Translations under genes and position numbers: made by a program
In this document: one piece after another, positions 17,226 to 26,569 of the stretch
How positions within the stretch are numbered: the first letter of the stretch is position 1
Layout: every line of letters begins with the position of its first letter
The notes under the pieces: model-generated
Told to the model about the DNA's origin: nothing
Databases searched by the model: none
The model's input: only the letters and a program-made list of their open reading frames with translations
Assembly: GCA_016290175.1 (NCBI GenBank)
Contig: JAEETD010000007.1
Location: forward strand, 1 to 64,000
Direction of reading: 5' to 3'
DNA: 64,000 bases
Origin: Prevotella sp.
GTDB lineage: Bacteria > Bacteroidota > Bacteroidia > Bacteroidales > Bacteroidaceae

Positions 17226-17642
17226 GTGGACGTAGAAAGAATAAACCGGATTATCAACGAGAAGCCTAATCTGAGTACCGCCCTCGGTATGGAGTTTATC
17301 TCTACGCTTGAGGACGATACTTGTATGGCACGCATGAAGGTCGACGAGCGGAATCGTCAGCCTTTTGGCTTCCTGAGTGGAGGTGCCTCTCTGGCATTGG
17401 CTGAGAATGTGGCAGGTGTGGGATCTTCGGCCCTTTGCCCCAATTGTGCCTGCGTAGGCATCGAGGTGAGTGGTAGTCATGTGAAGGCAGTGGCCGAGGG
17501 AGATAGTGTCACGGCCTATGCGCGTCTGCTTAATCGGGGTACGACTCTCCATGTTTGGAATGTGGATATCAAGGATTCTTCCGGAGAACTGATTTCCAAT
17601 GTCCGTGTGACTAATTATATCATCAAGCAGAAGAAAGGATGA
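17226..17642 (+). CDS. menI: hotdog-fold thioesterase, probable DHNA-CoA thioesterase
   Basis: 138 residues with a GTG start at 17226. The PaaI/hotdog pattern is seen in RQPFGFLSGGASLALAENVA (the usual His is replaced by Gln-Pro-Phe-Gly around the catalytic Glu) and GTTLHVWNVDIKDSSGEL. Family members hydrolyse acyl-CoA thioesters. Its place as first gene of the menaquinone operon, overlapping the isochorismate synthase start by four bases (ATGA), suggests it releases 1,4-dihydroxy-2-naphthoate from its CoA ester. That function is inferred from context. Confidence 0.75.
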   Translation: MDVERINRIINEKPNLSTALGMEFISTLEDDTCMARMKVDERNRQPFGFLSGGASLALAENVAGVGSSALCPNCACVGIEVSGSHVKAVAEGDSVTAYARLLNRGTTLHVWNVDIKDSSGELISNVRVTNYIIKQKKG

Positions 17643-18688
17643 CAGCCTTTGCCATATACAGACTACCCCATGAAGACCACGCTATACTGATCAGACAATC
17701 AGTAGGTGAGCCTGAGGAATTTCTTTCTTGTGCGGAACTGAATGGCAGAAGGGGCTTCGTGGTAGCCCCTTTTCAGATATCTGAACAGCAACCCATCCTC
17801 ATGATCCGTCCAGACAGCGTCGAGACCGTGCCTTGCGAGGCAGATGGGACGTGGGATGATGTAATGCCTCGCGAGGCATCACATCATTCTGACCCGGACT
17901 ATGCCATCGATTTTGCCAATTTCCATGCTCAATTGGTTTCCGGCACCTTCCGTAAGATAGTGCTGGCGCGTTGTGCTGATGAAGAGACTTCTGAAGCGAT
18001 TGCGCCCCTTCAACTCTTTCATCGGGCCTGTATGCTCTATCCCCGTATGTTCATCGCGCTCGTTTCTACGTCGAAGAGTGGCTGCTGGCTGACAGCTACC
18101 CCCGAAATTCTCCTGGAGGGTAAGTCGGAAACCTGGCGCACCATTGCACTGGCAGGAACGATGAAACTGGAGGGTGATCAACTGAATGGCGAGGGAGAAT
18201 CCTTGCGATGGAGCACGAAAAACATCCAGGAACAGCGTATCGTTGCCACTTATATCACCGAGTGCCTCGAACGGTTTACAGGCGATTTCCACGAAGAAGG
18301 GCCTCGCACCGTCAGGGCTGCCAATCTGGTGCATCTCCGGAGCGACTTTACGTTCTCGCTCCCCGACAATCAGCATCTCGGCGATCTGCTGCATACGCTC
18401 CATCCTACGCCTGCTGTCTGCGGACTGCCAAAACGGGATACTTTTGAATTCATTACCCACAATGAACATACACCGCGTCGCTACTATAGTGGTTTTATGG
18501 GCATACTCGACCCTGCTGCGGAAACGCATCTCTATGTGTCACTGCGCTGCATGAACATCGAGGACAACCGATACCATCTTTATGCTGGTGGAGGTCTTCT
18601 TAAAGACAGCGCAGAAGAGCAGGAGTGGGCTGAGACAGAAGCAAAACTTGAAACAATGAGAAGATGTATAGCAATAAAGAAAACGTAA
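17639..18688 (+). CDS. menF: isochorismate synthase
   Basis: 349 residues. It converts chorismate to isochorismate, the first step of menaquinone synthesis. The chorismate-binding fold is seen in FRKIVLARCADEE, GCWLTATPEILLEG, IALAGTMKLEG, EEGPRTVRAANLVHLRSDF and the late motif HPTPAVCGLPK with YYSGFMG and the Mg-binding-like EEQEWAETEAKLETM. It is shorter at the N-terminus than E. coli MenF, as usual in Bacteroidota. It overlaps the thioesterase gene by four bases and menD by 25, so the genes are translationally coupled. Confidence 0.92.
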   Translation: MTAFAIYRLPHEDHAILIRQSVGEPEEFLSCAELNGRRGFVVAPFQISEQQPILMIRPDSVETVPCEADGTWDDVMPREASHHSDPDYAIDFANFHAQLVSGTFRKIVLARCADEETSEAIAPLQLFHRACMLYPRMFIALVSTSKSGCWLTATPEILLEGKSETWRTIALAGTMKLEGDQLNGEGESLRWSTKNIQEQRIVATYITECLERFTGDFHEEGPRTVRAANLVHLRSDFTFSLPDNQHLGDLLHTLHPTPAVCGLPKRDTFEFITHNEHTPRRYYSGFMGILDPAAETHLYVSLRCMNIEDNRYHLYAGGGLLKDSAEEQEWAETEAKLETMRRCIAIKKT

Positions 18689-20208
18689 ATATCCTCACAG
18701 CCCTGTTGGTGGAACATGGTGTCCGTCATGCGGTCTGCTGCCCAGGCAGTAGGAACTCCCCCATCGTGCATAACCTCAATGAAAGTCCTGATATTCAGTG
18801 CTATCCTGTGACTGATGAGCGTTCAGCAGGATTCTATGCCTTGGGTATGAGCCAGTGTCTGCAGGAGCCTGTGGCCGTTTGCGTCACCAGTGGTACGGCC
18901 CTTCTGAATCTGGCTCCTGCCGTCGCAGAGGCATACTATCAGCATGCTCGCTTGGTGGTAATCTCCGCAGACCGTCCTCAGGCATGGATAGACCAATTGG
19001 ATGGCCAGACACTTCCGCAGTCCGATGCCTTAGGCCGTTTTGTGCGCAAGGCTGTTTCACTGCCCGAGCCTCATAACGATGAGGAACGTTGGTTCTGCAA
19101 CCGCCTCGTTAACGAGGCCCTGCTCGAAAAGCATGGCCCAGTGCATATCAACGTACCCATCAGCGAACCACTCTTCGGTTACAGCGTAGCAGCTTTGCCT
19201 GAGGAGCGGAAGATGGAACTTCTGCCAGCTGACATATCCAATCAGACACTGAGTCATGTCTGCCGGATGTTCATTCAGTCAAAACGTCCGTTGCTTATAG
19301 CCGGACAACCCATGAACCCTGGTTACGATGAGGCCGTCTGTCTCATTGGCGATGATGAGAGTTACATACCAGATTTAGTGTTGTATATCGGGGGCTCCAT
19401 CGTCAGTAAGCGCCTGAAACACTTCCTTCGCAAGGCCAAGGAGACGTGGGCGGTCAATGCCACGGGCGAGGTTACTGATACCTTTATGAACCTGACGCGC
19501 GTCATTCAGGGCGATCCGGCTGTTGTGGAGGATCAGATCCGTTTTCTCCTCGAACAGCAACCTCATCCTTTTATACAGAAATGGGAAGCCTTACTGGCAA
19601 AGGTTCGTGCTCACGCAGCCGCCTATCAGCCTGCCTATTCCGAAATGGCAGCCGTGAAATGCTTCGAACGACTCATGGGGACAGGTCCCGTGGGCTGTGT
19701 TCACTATGCTAACTCTACTTCCATTCGCTTGGCGAACATCTTCGCCCAGCATAGCGTCTATTGCAATCGTGGTGTGAATGGCATTGAGGGCTCTCTCTCC
19801 ACCGCTGCAGGCTTTTCCGTCGTAACGGATGAGATTGTTTATTGCGTCATTGGCGACTTGAGTTTCTTCTACGATCAGAACGCCCTGTGGAACCAGAACC
19901 TCCGAGGCAATTTCCGCATCCTCTTGCTGAACAACGGCAAGGGCGGCATCTTCAATCTGCTGCGAGGTCTCGAACAGAGTCCTGCCCGTGATCAGTTTGT
20001 CGCTGCTGAGCATCACACCTCTGCCGAGGGCATTTGCCAGCAGAACAATGTCGTCTATCTCAAGGCCACCAACATGGAGGAGATGCAACAAGGCATCTCC
20101 ACCTTATTAAATATAAACAGTTCGCGTCCCGTCCTCCTTGAGGTCTTCACTGACCCTGCCGAAGATGAACGCGTATTCAAGGATTATTATAAAACACTGA
20201 AATTATGA
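18664..20208 (+). CDS. menD: SEPHCHC synthase
   Basis: 514 residues. This thiamine-diphosphate enzyme joins isochorismate and 2-oxoglutarate. The N-terminal pyrimidine-binding domain shows [30 protein letters not shown] and [20 protein letters not shown]. The C-terminal ThDP/Mg domain shows [32 protein letters not shown] and [13 protein letters not shown]. It is somewhat shorter than many homologues, with a compressed middle domain. It overlaps menF upstream and menB downstream (4 bp). Confidence 0.95.
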   Translation: MYSNKENVNILTALLVEHGVRHAVCCPGSRNSPIVHNLNESPDIQCYPVTDERSAGFYALGMSQCLQEPVAVCVTSGTALLNLAPAVAEAYYQHARLVVISADRPQAWIDQLDGQTLPQSDALGRFVRKAVSLPEPHNDEERWFCNRLVNEALLEKHGPVHINVPISEPLFGYSVAALPEERKMELLPADISNQTLSHVCRMFIQSKRPLLIAGQPMNPGYDEAVCLIGDDESYIPDLVLYIGGSIVSKRLKHFLRKAKETWAVNATGEVTDTFMNLTRVIQGDPAVVEDQIRFLLEQQPHPFIQKWEALLAKVRAHAAAYQPAYSEMAAVKCFERLMGTGPVGCVHYANSTSIRLANIFAQHSVYCNRGVNGIEGSLSTAAGFSVVTDEIVYCVIGDLSFFYDQNALWNQNLRGNFRILLLNNGKGGIFNLLRGLEQSPARDQFVAAEHHTSAEGICQQNNVVYLKATNMEEMQQGISTLLNINSSRPVLLEVFTDPAEDERVFKDYYKTLKL

Positions 20209-21056
20209 GAGATTGGAAAGAAATCCGCAAGTTCGAGGAGATTCTCTTCGGGTCATATAATGGCATCGCCAAGATTACTATCAACCGTCCGCAGTACCGT
20301 AATGCTTTCACCCCAAAGACCACTTGGGAACTCTCCCAGGCCTTTGCTATGTGCCGTGAGATGCAGGACATCTCTGTCGTCCTTTTAACAGGTGCTATGT
20401 CCGAAGTGCCTGAGGGCAAGACGCTTGCCGATGTCAAGCACGCCTTCTGTTCCGGTGGCGATATGCATGTGAAAGGTCGTGGTGGCTATGTCGATGAAGA
20501 GGGAGTCCCCCGTCTGAGTGTTCTTGATGTGCAGATGCAGATCCGCCGTTTGCCCAAGCCCGTCATCGCGATGGTCAATGGCTATGCTATCGGTGGCGGC
20601 CATGTACTCCACCTGGTCTGCGACCTCACCATCGCTTCTGAGAATGCCATCTTCGGACAGACCGGCCCTAAGGTAGGCTCCTTCGATGCCGGCTTCGGTT
20701 CTTCATATCTTGCCCGTATCGTTGGTCAGAAGAAAGCCCGTGAAATCTGGTTCCTCTGTCGTCAATATAGTGCTAAGGAGGCCGAGGAGATGGGGATGGT
20801 GAACAAGGTTGTTCCCATCGAACGTCTTGAGGACGAGTGTGTGGAGTGGGCGGAGATCATGATGGAGCGTTCGCCTCTTGCCCTCCGCATGATCAAAGCA
20901 GGCCTTAATGCCGAGCTCGACGGTCAAGCTGGTATCCAGGAACTCGCCGGTGACTGTACCATGCTTTACTATTTCCTCGACGAGGCCCAAGAGGGCGGCA
21001 AGGCCTTCCTTGAAAAGCGCAAACCCGATTTTAAGAAGTATCCTAAACTCCCATGA
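20205..21056 (+). CDS. menB: 1,4-dihydroxy-2-naphthoyl-CoA synthase
   Basis: 283 residues of the crotonase fold. It cyclises o-succinylbenzoyl-CoA to DHNA-CoA. Visible are the start segment [20 protein letters not shown], the oxyanion-hole stretches [20 protein letters not shown] and [20 protein letters not shown], and [20 protein letters not shown], typical of MenB rather than general enoyl-CoA hydratases. It overlaps menD and menC by four bases each. Confidence 0.96.
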   Translation: MRDWKEIRKFEEILFGSYNGIAKITINRPQYRNAFTPKTTWELSQAFAMCREMQDISVVLLTGAMSEVPEGKTLADVKHAFCSGGDMHVKGRGGYVDEEGVPRLSVLDVQMQIRRLPKPVIAMVNGYAIGGGHVLHLVCDLTIASENAIFGQTGPKVGSFDAGFGSSYLARIVGQKKAREIWFLCRQYSAKEAEEMGMVNKVVPIERLEDECVEWAEIMMERSPLALRMIKAGLNAELDGQAGIQELAGDCTMLYYFLDEAQEGGKAFLEKRKPDFKKYPKLP

Positions 21057-22072
21057 CCTATCGTATAGAGGAGCGTCTGCTCCATTTCAAGCAACCTGCA
21101 GGGACGTCCAGGGGAGTGTATACCACGCGCAAGATCTGGTTGATTCATCTGTCGGATGGTCAGCACACAGGAGTGGGAGAGTGTGCACCATTGCCCGATT
21201 TGAGTTGCGATGCCCTCCCAGATTCTGAATACGCCTCTATATTAGATAATATTTGCAAGGATTTCTGTCAGTCAGGCGATATCGATTACGACTTTCTCCG
21301 CGACTACCCCTCCATGCTCTTCGGCTTGGAAACGGCTCTGTTGAATCTCCAGAATGGCGATCGCCTGTTTGATACTGCTTTTACTCGTGGCGAGGTCGGC
21401 ATCCCCATCAACGGTCTCGTCTGGATGGGTAACCACGACGAGATGCTCCAGCGCCTGGAGGAGAAACTGGAAAAAGGCTTCCGTTGTGTCAAACTCAAGA
21501 TCGGTGCCATCGACTTCGAGCAGGAGCTTGACCTTATAAAACGAATTAGAGACAGGTTCTCTTTCCACGAGGTGGAGTTGAGGCTTGATGCCAATGGTGC
21601 CTTCCCATACAGCGAGACCCTCTACAAACTTGAACTCCTCTCGCAATATGCCATTCACTCCATCGAACAGCCGATTAAGGCGGGCCAGTGGGCCTATATG
21701 GCTGAACTCTGTCGCGAGTCACCACTTCCCATTGCCCTCGATGAGGAGCTCATTGGTATCAACGACCCTGCGATGAAACGCCACATGCTCAACATCATCA
21801 AGCCCCGTTACATCATCCTCAAACCCTCCCTCCATGGTGGCATTGCAGGCTGTCGTGAGTGGATCGAGACTGCCCGTGACCTTGGCATCGGCTCCTGGAT
21901 CACCTCTGCCCTCGAGAGTAACATCGGACTTAATTCCATCGCCCAATTTGCTTCCTCCATCTACGGCGATCACATCACCATGCCTCAGGGCCTCGGTACT
22001 GGCCAGCTCTTCACCGACAATATTCCTATGCCCCTTGAAATACGTGGCGACCAACTATGGCGATGTCTTTAG
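21053..22072 (+). CDS. menC: o-succinylbenzoate synthase
   Basis: 339 residues of the enolase superfamily. It dehydrates SHCHC to o-succinylbenzoate. Barrel residues are visible: KLKIGAIDF (catalytic Lys), [10 protein letters not shown] (metal Asp), HSIEQPI (metal Glu), ALDEEL (metal Asp) and [11 protein letters not shown] (catalytic Lys). The N-terminal capping domain begins [12 protein letters not shown]. Overlaps menB by 4 bp and menE by 16 bp. Confidence 0.95.
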   Translation: MTYRIEERLLHFKQPAGTSRGVYTTRKIWLIHLSDGQHTGVGECAPLPDLSCDALPDSEYASILDNICKDFCQSGDIDYDFLRDYPSMLFGLETALLNLQNGDRLFDTAFTRGEVGIPINGLVWMGNHDEMLQRLEEKLEKGFRCVKLKIGAIDFEQELDLIKRIRDRFSFHEVELRLDANGAFPYSETLYKLELLSQYAIHSIEQPIKAGQWAYMAELCRESPLPIALDEELIGINDPAMKRHMLNIIKPRYIILKPSLHGGIAGCREWIETARDLGIGSWITSALESNIGLNSIAQFASSIYGDHITMPQGLGTGQLFTDNIPMPLEIRGDQLWRCL

Positions 22073-23166
22073 AAGAGTTCCTTGAGGAGTGGAATAACCC
22101 CTCGCCCAATGTCCACGTCCAGACCAGCGGATCTACGGGTACTCCAAAGCCCATGCTGGTCGAGAAGTCCCGCATGCTTGCCTCAGCCCGTATCACCAAC
22201 GATTTTCTCGGCCTTCATCCCGGCGACACCGCCCTCCTCTGCATGTCCCTCGATTACATCGCTGGCAAAATGATGGTTGTTCGCGCCATAGAACGTGAAC
22301 TACGTTTGGTCTGTATTGAGCCTTCGGGGCATCCGCTTCGCATTGGGGACTGGCCCAAACGTCCAGTCGCTATACGACTAAGCGGAGGAGCCTGTCCCCA
22401 GTGCGAAGCCCTCAATGACCAGACATCTCTTTCCTTCGCTGCTATGGTTCCTCTTCAGGTCTATAACTCTCTTCAAGTCCCCTCCGAACGTGAGCGCCTT
22501 ATGCAGATCCGTCACCTTATCATCGGTGGTGGTGCTATCGATGATGCCTTGGCTGACGAGCTCAAATTTTTCCCCAATGCCGTTTGGAGCACCTATGGCA
22601 TGACCGAGACCCTCTCTCACATCGCCCTCCGCCGTCTTTCCGGTCCCGAAGCCTCCCTCTGGTATACTCCCTTCCCCTCCGTTACCGTCAGCTTGTCCGA
22701 CGAATCCACCCTCATTATCGACGCTCCCGAAGTCTGCCCCAAAACCCTTATCACCAACGACGTCGCCGAACTGGCACTAGGGACTGGCCCAAATGCAGAT
22801 GTCTGTGACTCTGCAGAGGGGCCTGTCCCCAGTGCCACCCCTGATCAGCCTGGCGTCCGTTTCCGAATCTTGGGTCGTCGCGACAATATCATCTGCTCAG
22901 GTGGTCTCAAGATCCAGGCCGAGGAACTCGAGCGTCAGCTCCGTCCTCACCTGCGCGCACCTTATTTAATATCAAAGCGTCCTGACTCCAAATTCGGTGA
23001 GATTGTTGTCCTCCTTACCGAAGGCTCTACCGATGACGCCCGTGTGGTCTGCGAACGCATCCTCCCACGTTTTCACTACCCCCGAGCCTACATTCACGTC
23101 TCCCGCATTCCCCTCACCGCCACTGGCAAACCCGCCCGTCACGAAGCCGAGCTTCTCGCAAAATAA
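22057..23166 (+). CDS. menE: o-succinylbenzoate-CoA ligase with two palindrome-encoded insertions
   Basis: 369 residues, the last gene of the operon. It activates o-succinylbenzoate with ATP and CoA. The AMP-binding motif is QTSGSTGTPKPMLVEK, the A5-like motif is WSTYGMTETLSHIALR, and the late GRRDNIICSGGLKIQAEELE matches adenylate-forming enzymes; the final TGKPARHEAE carries the C-terminal Lys. Two segments look like insertions relative to the family pattern. Residues near 96-116 (GDWPKRPVAIRLSGGACPQC) and 240-260 (LGTGPNADVCDSAEGPVPS) are encoded by palindromic repeats at 22340-22404 and 22774-22835. Both seem to lie in surface-type loops between motifs, so the enzyme is probably functional. 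Confidence 0.93.
   Translation: MAMSLEEFLEEWNNPSPNVHVQTSGSTGTPKPMLVEKSRMLASARITNDFLGLHPGDTALLCMSLDYIAGKMMVVRAIERELRLVCIEPSGHPLRIGDWPKRPVAIRLSGGACPQCEALNDQTSLSFAAMVPLQVYNSLQVPSERERLMQIRHLIIGGGAIDDALADELKFFPNAVWSTYGMTETLSHIALRRLSGPEASLWYTPFPSVTVSLSDESTLIIDAPEVCPKTLITNDVAELALGTGPNADVCDSAEGPVPSATPDQPGVRFRILGRRDNIICSGGLKIQAEELERQLRPHLRAPYLISKRPDSKFGEIVVLLTEGSTDDARVVCERILPRFHYPRAYIHVSRIPLTATGKPARHEAELLAK
22340..22404. repeat. palindromic element, menE copy 1
   Basis: 65 bp. Left arm GCATTGGGGACTGGCCC and right arm GAGCCTGTCCCCAGTGC are inverted. The inner hairpin is AGTCG-CTATA-CGACT. It is translated in frame within menE. Confidence 0.75.
22774..22835. repeat. palindromic element, menE copy 2
   Basis: 62 bp. 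Left arm GCACTAGGGACTGGCCC, right arm GGGGCCTGTCCCCAGTGC, with inner stem TGCAG/CTGCA. Same length and closely similar sequence to the copy in aroB, and read in the same frame. Confidence 0.85.
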
Positions 23167-23205
23167 AAAGGCCTGACTTTTCTCAATAACCTGCCATTAT
23201 TTGGC

Positions 23206-23243
23206 AATAACCCTGCCTTATTGCGCAATAAGGCAGGGTTATT
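23206..23243. terminator. 38-bp perfect palindrome after menE
   Basis: AATAACCCTGCCTTATTGC and its exact reverse complement meet at the centre. A degenerate half-copy (AATAACCTGCC) lies just upstream. It lies between the convergent menE and the small minus-strand peptide gene and could terminate both transcripts, although there is no T-run. Confidence 0.6.
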
Positions 23244-23265
23244 AAGGGCTAGGAATCGGTAACGG

Positions 23266-23421
23266 TCAGAACGGGAAACCTGAGGGAAGTCCTGGCGGGA
23301 GCATTCTGGGGTCAGGCTGATCCATGGGACCGGGACTTCCTGCCAACAACTGGTAGGGTTTTATGGGGTAGACCGTGCATTGTGGCTTAATATATTTTTT
23401 CTTCTCCATATCGTTTGTCAT
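23266..23421 (-). CDS. 51-residue proline-rich small protein after the C10 peptidase
   Basis: Read on the minus strand from the ATG at 23421 (or MEKKKYIKP from 23409) to the TGA at 23266-23268. It begins MTNDMEKKKYIKPQCTVYPI, continues KPYQLLAGSPGPMD and is Pro/Gly-rich to the end (LPPGLPSGFPF). It starts 34 bp after the C10 peptidase stop on the same strand, so it is probably co-transcribed. The pattern K-K-Y-I-x-P-x-x-x-V followed by LLAGSPG recalls very small proteins I associate with Prevotella, often overlooked; no function is known to me. Its 3' half includes a GGAAGTCC/GGACTTCC inverted repeat and a TGGGGTCAGG stretch, so part of it may come from a palindromic element. Confidence 0.55.
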   Translation of the reverse strand: MTNDMEKKKYIKPQCTVYPIKPYQLLAGSPGPMDQPDPRMLPPGLPSGFPF

Positions 23422-23455
23422 TTATGATTCTACAATCTGATTATTTCACACGTTG

Positions 23456-26353
23456 CTACTTCTTCACCACCTTACGGCCGTTTGTAATCACGATTCCCTT
23501 CACAGGCTTTGTGATCTGGCGGCCATTCAGATCGAAGGTCTTGTCACTCTGGATTTCCTGAGGCCATTCGATTGCCTCGATGCCTGTAGTGCCGCCACCG
23601 TTTCCGATGCTCAGGCAGTTGACAGAGCGGTCGAAGGAACCTGCCTTGAAGAACGGACGGAAAGGAGCGCTACCGCCAGATGCCTTCAGTTCAAACTTCT
23701 TACCTTCTGTGTTGATGCAGTAGATGTTTTCTGTGGTGACAGCTTGGGTGTGGCCGATAAAGCGATAGTTGTCGCCGGTTACCATGGCCAGGGCACTCTT
23801 CTTGATTTCGCCACTTCCAATGAACTTGATGGTCTTGCCGCTCAGGTCATAGGCGCTGCCCCAATGACTGCCGGGCAATGCGATGATATACGGTGTATTG
23901 GCGTTCATTGCGTTGGCGAAACCGAAGTTCACTTCACTGACTCCGTCGCTGGTGAAATTCTTCAGCCAGAACTGCTTACCTGAATCAGTGCTGCTGTGGA
24001 ACCAGTCGATAGGTGTGCCGTTGGCTGTTACCTGAGTCACATCGAAGGGCAGCATGATGGTGTTCCAGCCACCAGTGCCATCAGCCCATCTGTCGTTGAT
24101 GAACGTGAACTCGATGCTCGTGGCGGTAAAGTCTACAGGTGCACAGAAGTCTTTTCCGTCGGTCAGGGTGATGGTCTCAGCTGTATAGCTTTTTCCATCT
24201 TTTTTGATGACATTGGATGTCAGGCTTGCCGGCACGACGTCTGTGTTCGTGAAGAAATACAGGCAGTTGGGGTTGCTGTTCTTGGTGACGGTCGTTGTGC
24301 CGGTACCAGACAAGTCTACGTAGAGAGCGCCTTCAGGCACGGTATAGGAACCCGTTGCTTCTGTTGCTGTTTTTGTTCCGTCAGCAGAATAGCTGAATAT
24401 GCCCTTTTCAACTTTGAATTCTCCTCCGACATTGACTTCCGAGGTGAAGTCGTCACTGCCACCTGTCCTATGGTAGCATGTCTTTAATTGGTATGTATCG
24501 CCATAGTCATAATCTGACACAGGGTATTCAAACGCAAAGTCGTAACTGCCTCCAGCGGGTATTGTGATGGTGGCTCCAGCCCAATAATACCAGCCAGAAT
24601 AAGCTGGACAACGCAGGTAGACACGGAATTTTCCTTTGAAATTATTCGTGGTGGAAGGGTTGGTCACGGTAACAACCGCCTTGATGCTGCTTTCATTGGC
24701 ATTGGCATAGACTACGCTCTTGTCGGTGCTGGCATTCTCTAAGGACTTCAGCGAAGTGGTCAGGTCGAGGTCGCTGATTGTGGGCAATTCGCTACCGCCT
24801 CCTCCGCCGCCGCTTCCCTCAGTAACGGTAACACTAGCATAGATGGAACTGTTGAGAATATCAAGTTCCCCTTTTTCTTTGGGCCGAAATGCCGAAATCT
24901 GATAGGTGCCTGTACCTGTAGGCTTGAATTCGATGACACAGTCTTTGGTTTCTCTTGCTGGAATCAAGAACATTTCTCTATTCCCCAGTTTGGCTGTACT
25001 GGCGTTAATAATATAGAATAGTCCTATCTCACCATCATAATCATCAGAACTGTTGTTGGTGAGATTGATGGTGATTTTGGCTGTCTCATCGGTCGTCATG
25101 GAGGTCTTGGATGCCGAAATGCTGTTGAGGGTGAGGTCAATATTGCTGGCTACTTCTAATACGGTACCTGTTCCGCCTTCCAGTTGGATGCCGACGATGG
25201 CTCCCTGTTGGTAGTCGTATCCGTCGTTGGAACTGCTACCTCCTATGCCTTGCTCATAGGGGTTGAGAACTGACAGCTTGAAATAGCTATCGCTTGTGCC
25301 TCCCCAGCCCCAATTGATGTGGAAGTAGTCTTCTCCCTCATAGCCGTCGCAAATGAATGCATGACCGCCGCCTGATGATTGTCCGCAATAGTATACCGGG
25401 CGTTCTTCAGCCAGTTCGTTATAGATCATGTTGATCCAATTGGTATAGGTATACAGAGTGCGGTCTTTATATTTGGTGGATTCGTCATATCCGAAATACG
25501 TTTTCAAAGCATCCGGGACCTTCCTGCTGTTGGCGGAAGAACCGCCGCTGGCGCTATTTGCATAATTCATTTGAACGGCTGCACCACAAGCCTGCATCAG
25601 AGTGGCCACCGCATTGCCTTGGTCTGATGTGAAGTTGGGGTCATTATTCCCGGTTTTGGAATTATAGGTGTATGTGTATTCCGTCAGCATCAGATCCCAG
25701 TTAAGTACGGTACCGGCCGGAACAACGGGGATGCTTTTTCCGTAAGATGTCGAATATGAGGATGTTGCAGCCAGTGTGGATGATGTGCTCCGTCCTGCTT
25801 TCTTTGCAGTATAGTACATCACCTGGGCCATGGCTGTTGCCACGCAACCAGTAACAGCTCCTTCGTAGACAAAATAGGCGGTAGTACTCACTTTGTTATT
25901 ATAAGGCGCTCCTTGGTTCCAATGAGTCTGCACCAGTGGCTCAATGGGAGTCTTGGCAGCGCGATGCGAGGCCTTGGCGGTGATGCCATGCTCATTGATC
26001 CACTTAATCTGGTCTGCATAACCCTGCAGCCAGGCACGCATGTTGTCGGGCATGTTATCAGGATCGAGGCTACCGCTGTCGGAATAGCCGAGGATGGCAT
26101 CCGTACGGTCGTCGTTACTGACGATGACGAATCCGTTGCTGTCCTCCATATTAACCAGATAGAGGCCTTCCAGTTGTATGGGCATGGCCATCTTTACTTG
26201 TTGGCTAGGTGCCAGGCGGGCATGCCTGCCTTTTGCCAAATGGTTCGTCATGAACTGAGCCGCTTGTTCCCGGGCTTGTTCTGGTGTCACGTTTCCTGCC
26301 ATCATGATGAGGGAAAAGGTGACTGATAGTGTCAAAAACAATAATCGTTTCAT
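23456..26353 (-). CDS. C10-family (streptopain-like) cysteine peptidase, secreted
   Basis: 965 residues with a signal peptide (MKRLLFLTLSVTFSLIMMAG). A Spi/PrtT-type propeptide follows (about 20-125; VTPEQAREQAAQFM, NMEDSNGFVIVSNDDRTDAI). The catalytic domain has the Cys in GAVTGCVATAMAQVMYYTA and the His in SGGGHAFICDGYEG, then YFHINWGWGG. After about residue 395 come beta-sandwich repeats, and a Gly-Ser linker precedes the second half. The C-terminus FDLNGRQITKPVKGIVITNG plus RKVVKK resembles the sorting tail common in Prevotella secreted proteins (type IX secretion-like). C10 peptidases degrade host and dietary proteins. A good promoter lies upstream. Confidence 0.9.
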   Translation of the reverse strand: MKRLLFLTLSVTFSLIMMAGNVTPEQAREQAAQFMTNHLAKGRHARLAPSQQVKMAMPIQLEGLYLVNMEDSNGFVIVSNDDRTDAILGYSDSGSLDPDNMPDNMRAWLQGYADQIKWINEHGITAKASHRAAKTPIEPLVQTHWNQGAPYNNKVSTTAYFVYEGAVTGCVATAMAQVMYYTAKKAGRSTSSTLAATSSYSTSYGKSIPVVPAGTVLNWDLMLTEYTYTYNSKTGNNDPNFTSDQGNAVATLMQACGAAVQMNYANSASGGSSANSRKVPDALKTYFGYDESTKYKDRTLYTYTNWINMIYNELAEERPVYYCGQSSGGGHAFICDGYEGEDYFHINWGWGGTSDSYFKLSVLNPYEQGIGGSSSNDGYDYQQGAIVGIQLEGGTGTVLEVASNIDLTLNSISASKTSMTTDETAKITINLTNNSSDDYDGEIGLFYIINASTAKLGNREMFLIPARETKDCVIEFKPTGTGTYQISAFRPKEKGELDILNSSIYASVTVTEGSGGGGGGSELPTISDLDLTTSLKSLENASTDKSVVYANANESSIKAVVTVTNPSTTNNFKGKFRVYLRCPAYSGWYYWAGATITIPAGGSYDFAFEYPVSDYDYGDTYQLKTCYHRTGGSDDFTSEVNVGGEFKVEKGIFSYSADGTKTATEATGSYTVPEGALYVDLSGTGTTTVTKNSNPNCLYFFTNTDVVPASLTSNVIKKDGKSYTAETITLTDGKDFCAPVDFTATSIEFTFINDRWADGTGGWNTIMLPFDVTQVTANGTPIDWFHSSTDSGKQFWLKNFTSDGVSEVNFGFANAMNANTPYIIALPGSHWGSAYDLSGKTIKFIGSGEIKKSALAMVTGDNYRFIGHTQAVTTENIYCINTEGKKFELKASGGSAPFRPFFKAGSFDRSVNCLSIGNGGGTTGIEAIEWPQEIQSDKTFDLNGRQITKPVKGIVITNGRKVVKK

Positions 26354-26388
26354 ACTTCTGATAGAATAGGTTTAGAATATTTCAGTTG

Positions 26389-26419
26389 CAAAGATAAGGT
26401 TTTTTTCTCAGAAAACAAA
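26389..26419 (-). promoter_or_regulatory. promoter of the C10 peptidase gene
   Basis: On the minus strand: TTTG (26419-26416), 19-bp gap, TATCTTTG (26396-26389). The start codon is 36 bp downstream. Confidence 0.75.
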
Positions 26420-26439
26420 GAAATATCAGATAAATCTGA

Positions 26440-26478
26440 AAAAAAAGAGATGCAGCTGCTTTCACAAGTGGCTGCATC
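26440..26478 (-). terminator. terminator after aroB
   Basis: On the minus strand GATGCAGC, a 14-nt loop and GCTGCATC, followed by TCTTTTTTTTC. It has the form of an intrinsic terminator 90 bp past the aroB stop. Confidence 0.75.
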
Positions 26479-26569
26479 TACGATTAGTTAGTAATATGAT
26501 CAGGTTCATTAAGCTGATTGGTCGTTTCCGGTGCCGCGTTTCGGGCGCAGCGACTGTGGAGTTTCCTGC

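Noticed and set aside
23453..26326. Several plus-strand open frames opposite the C10 peptidase
   Set aside because: They are antisense shadows of a strongly coding gene with clear catalytic motifs.
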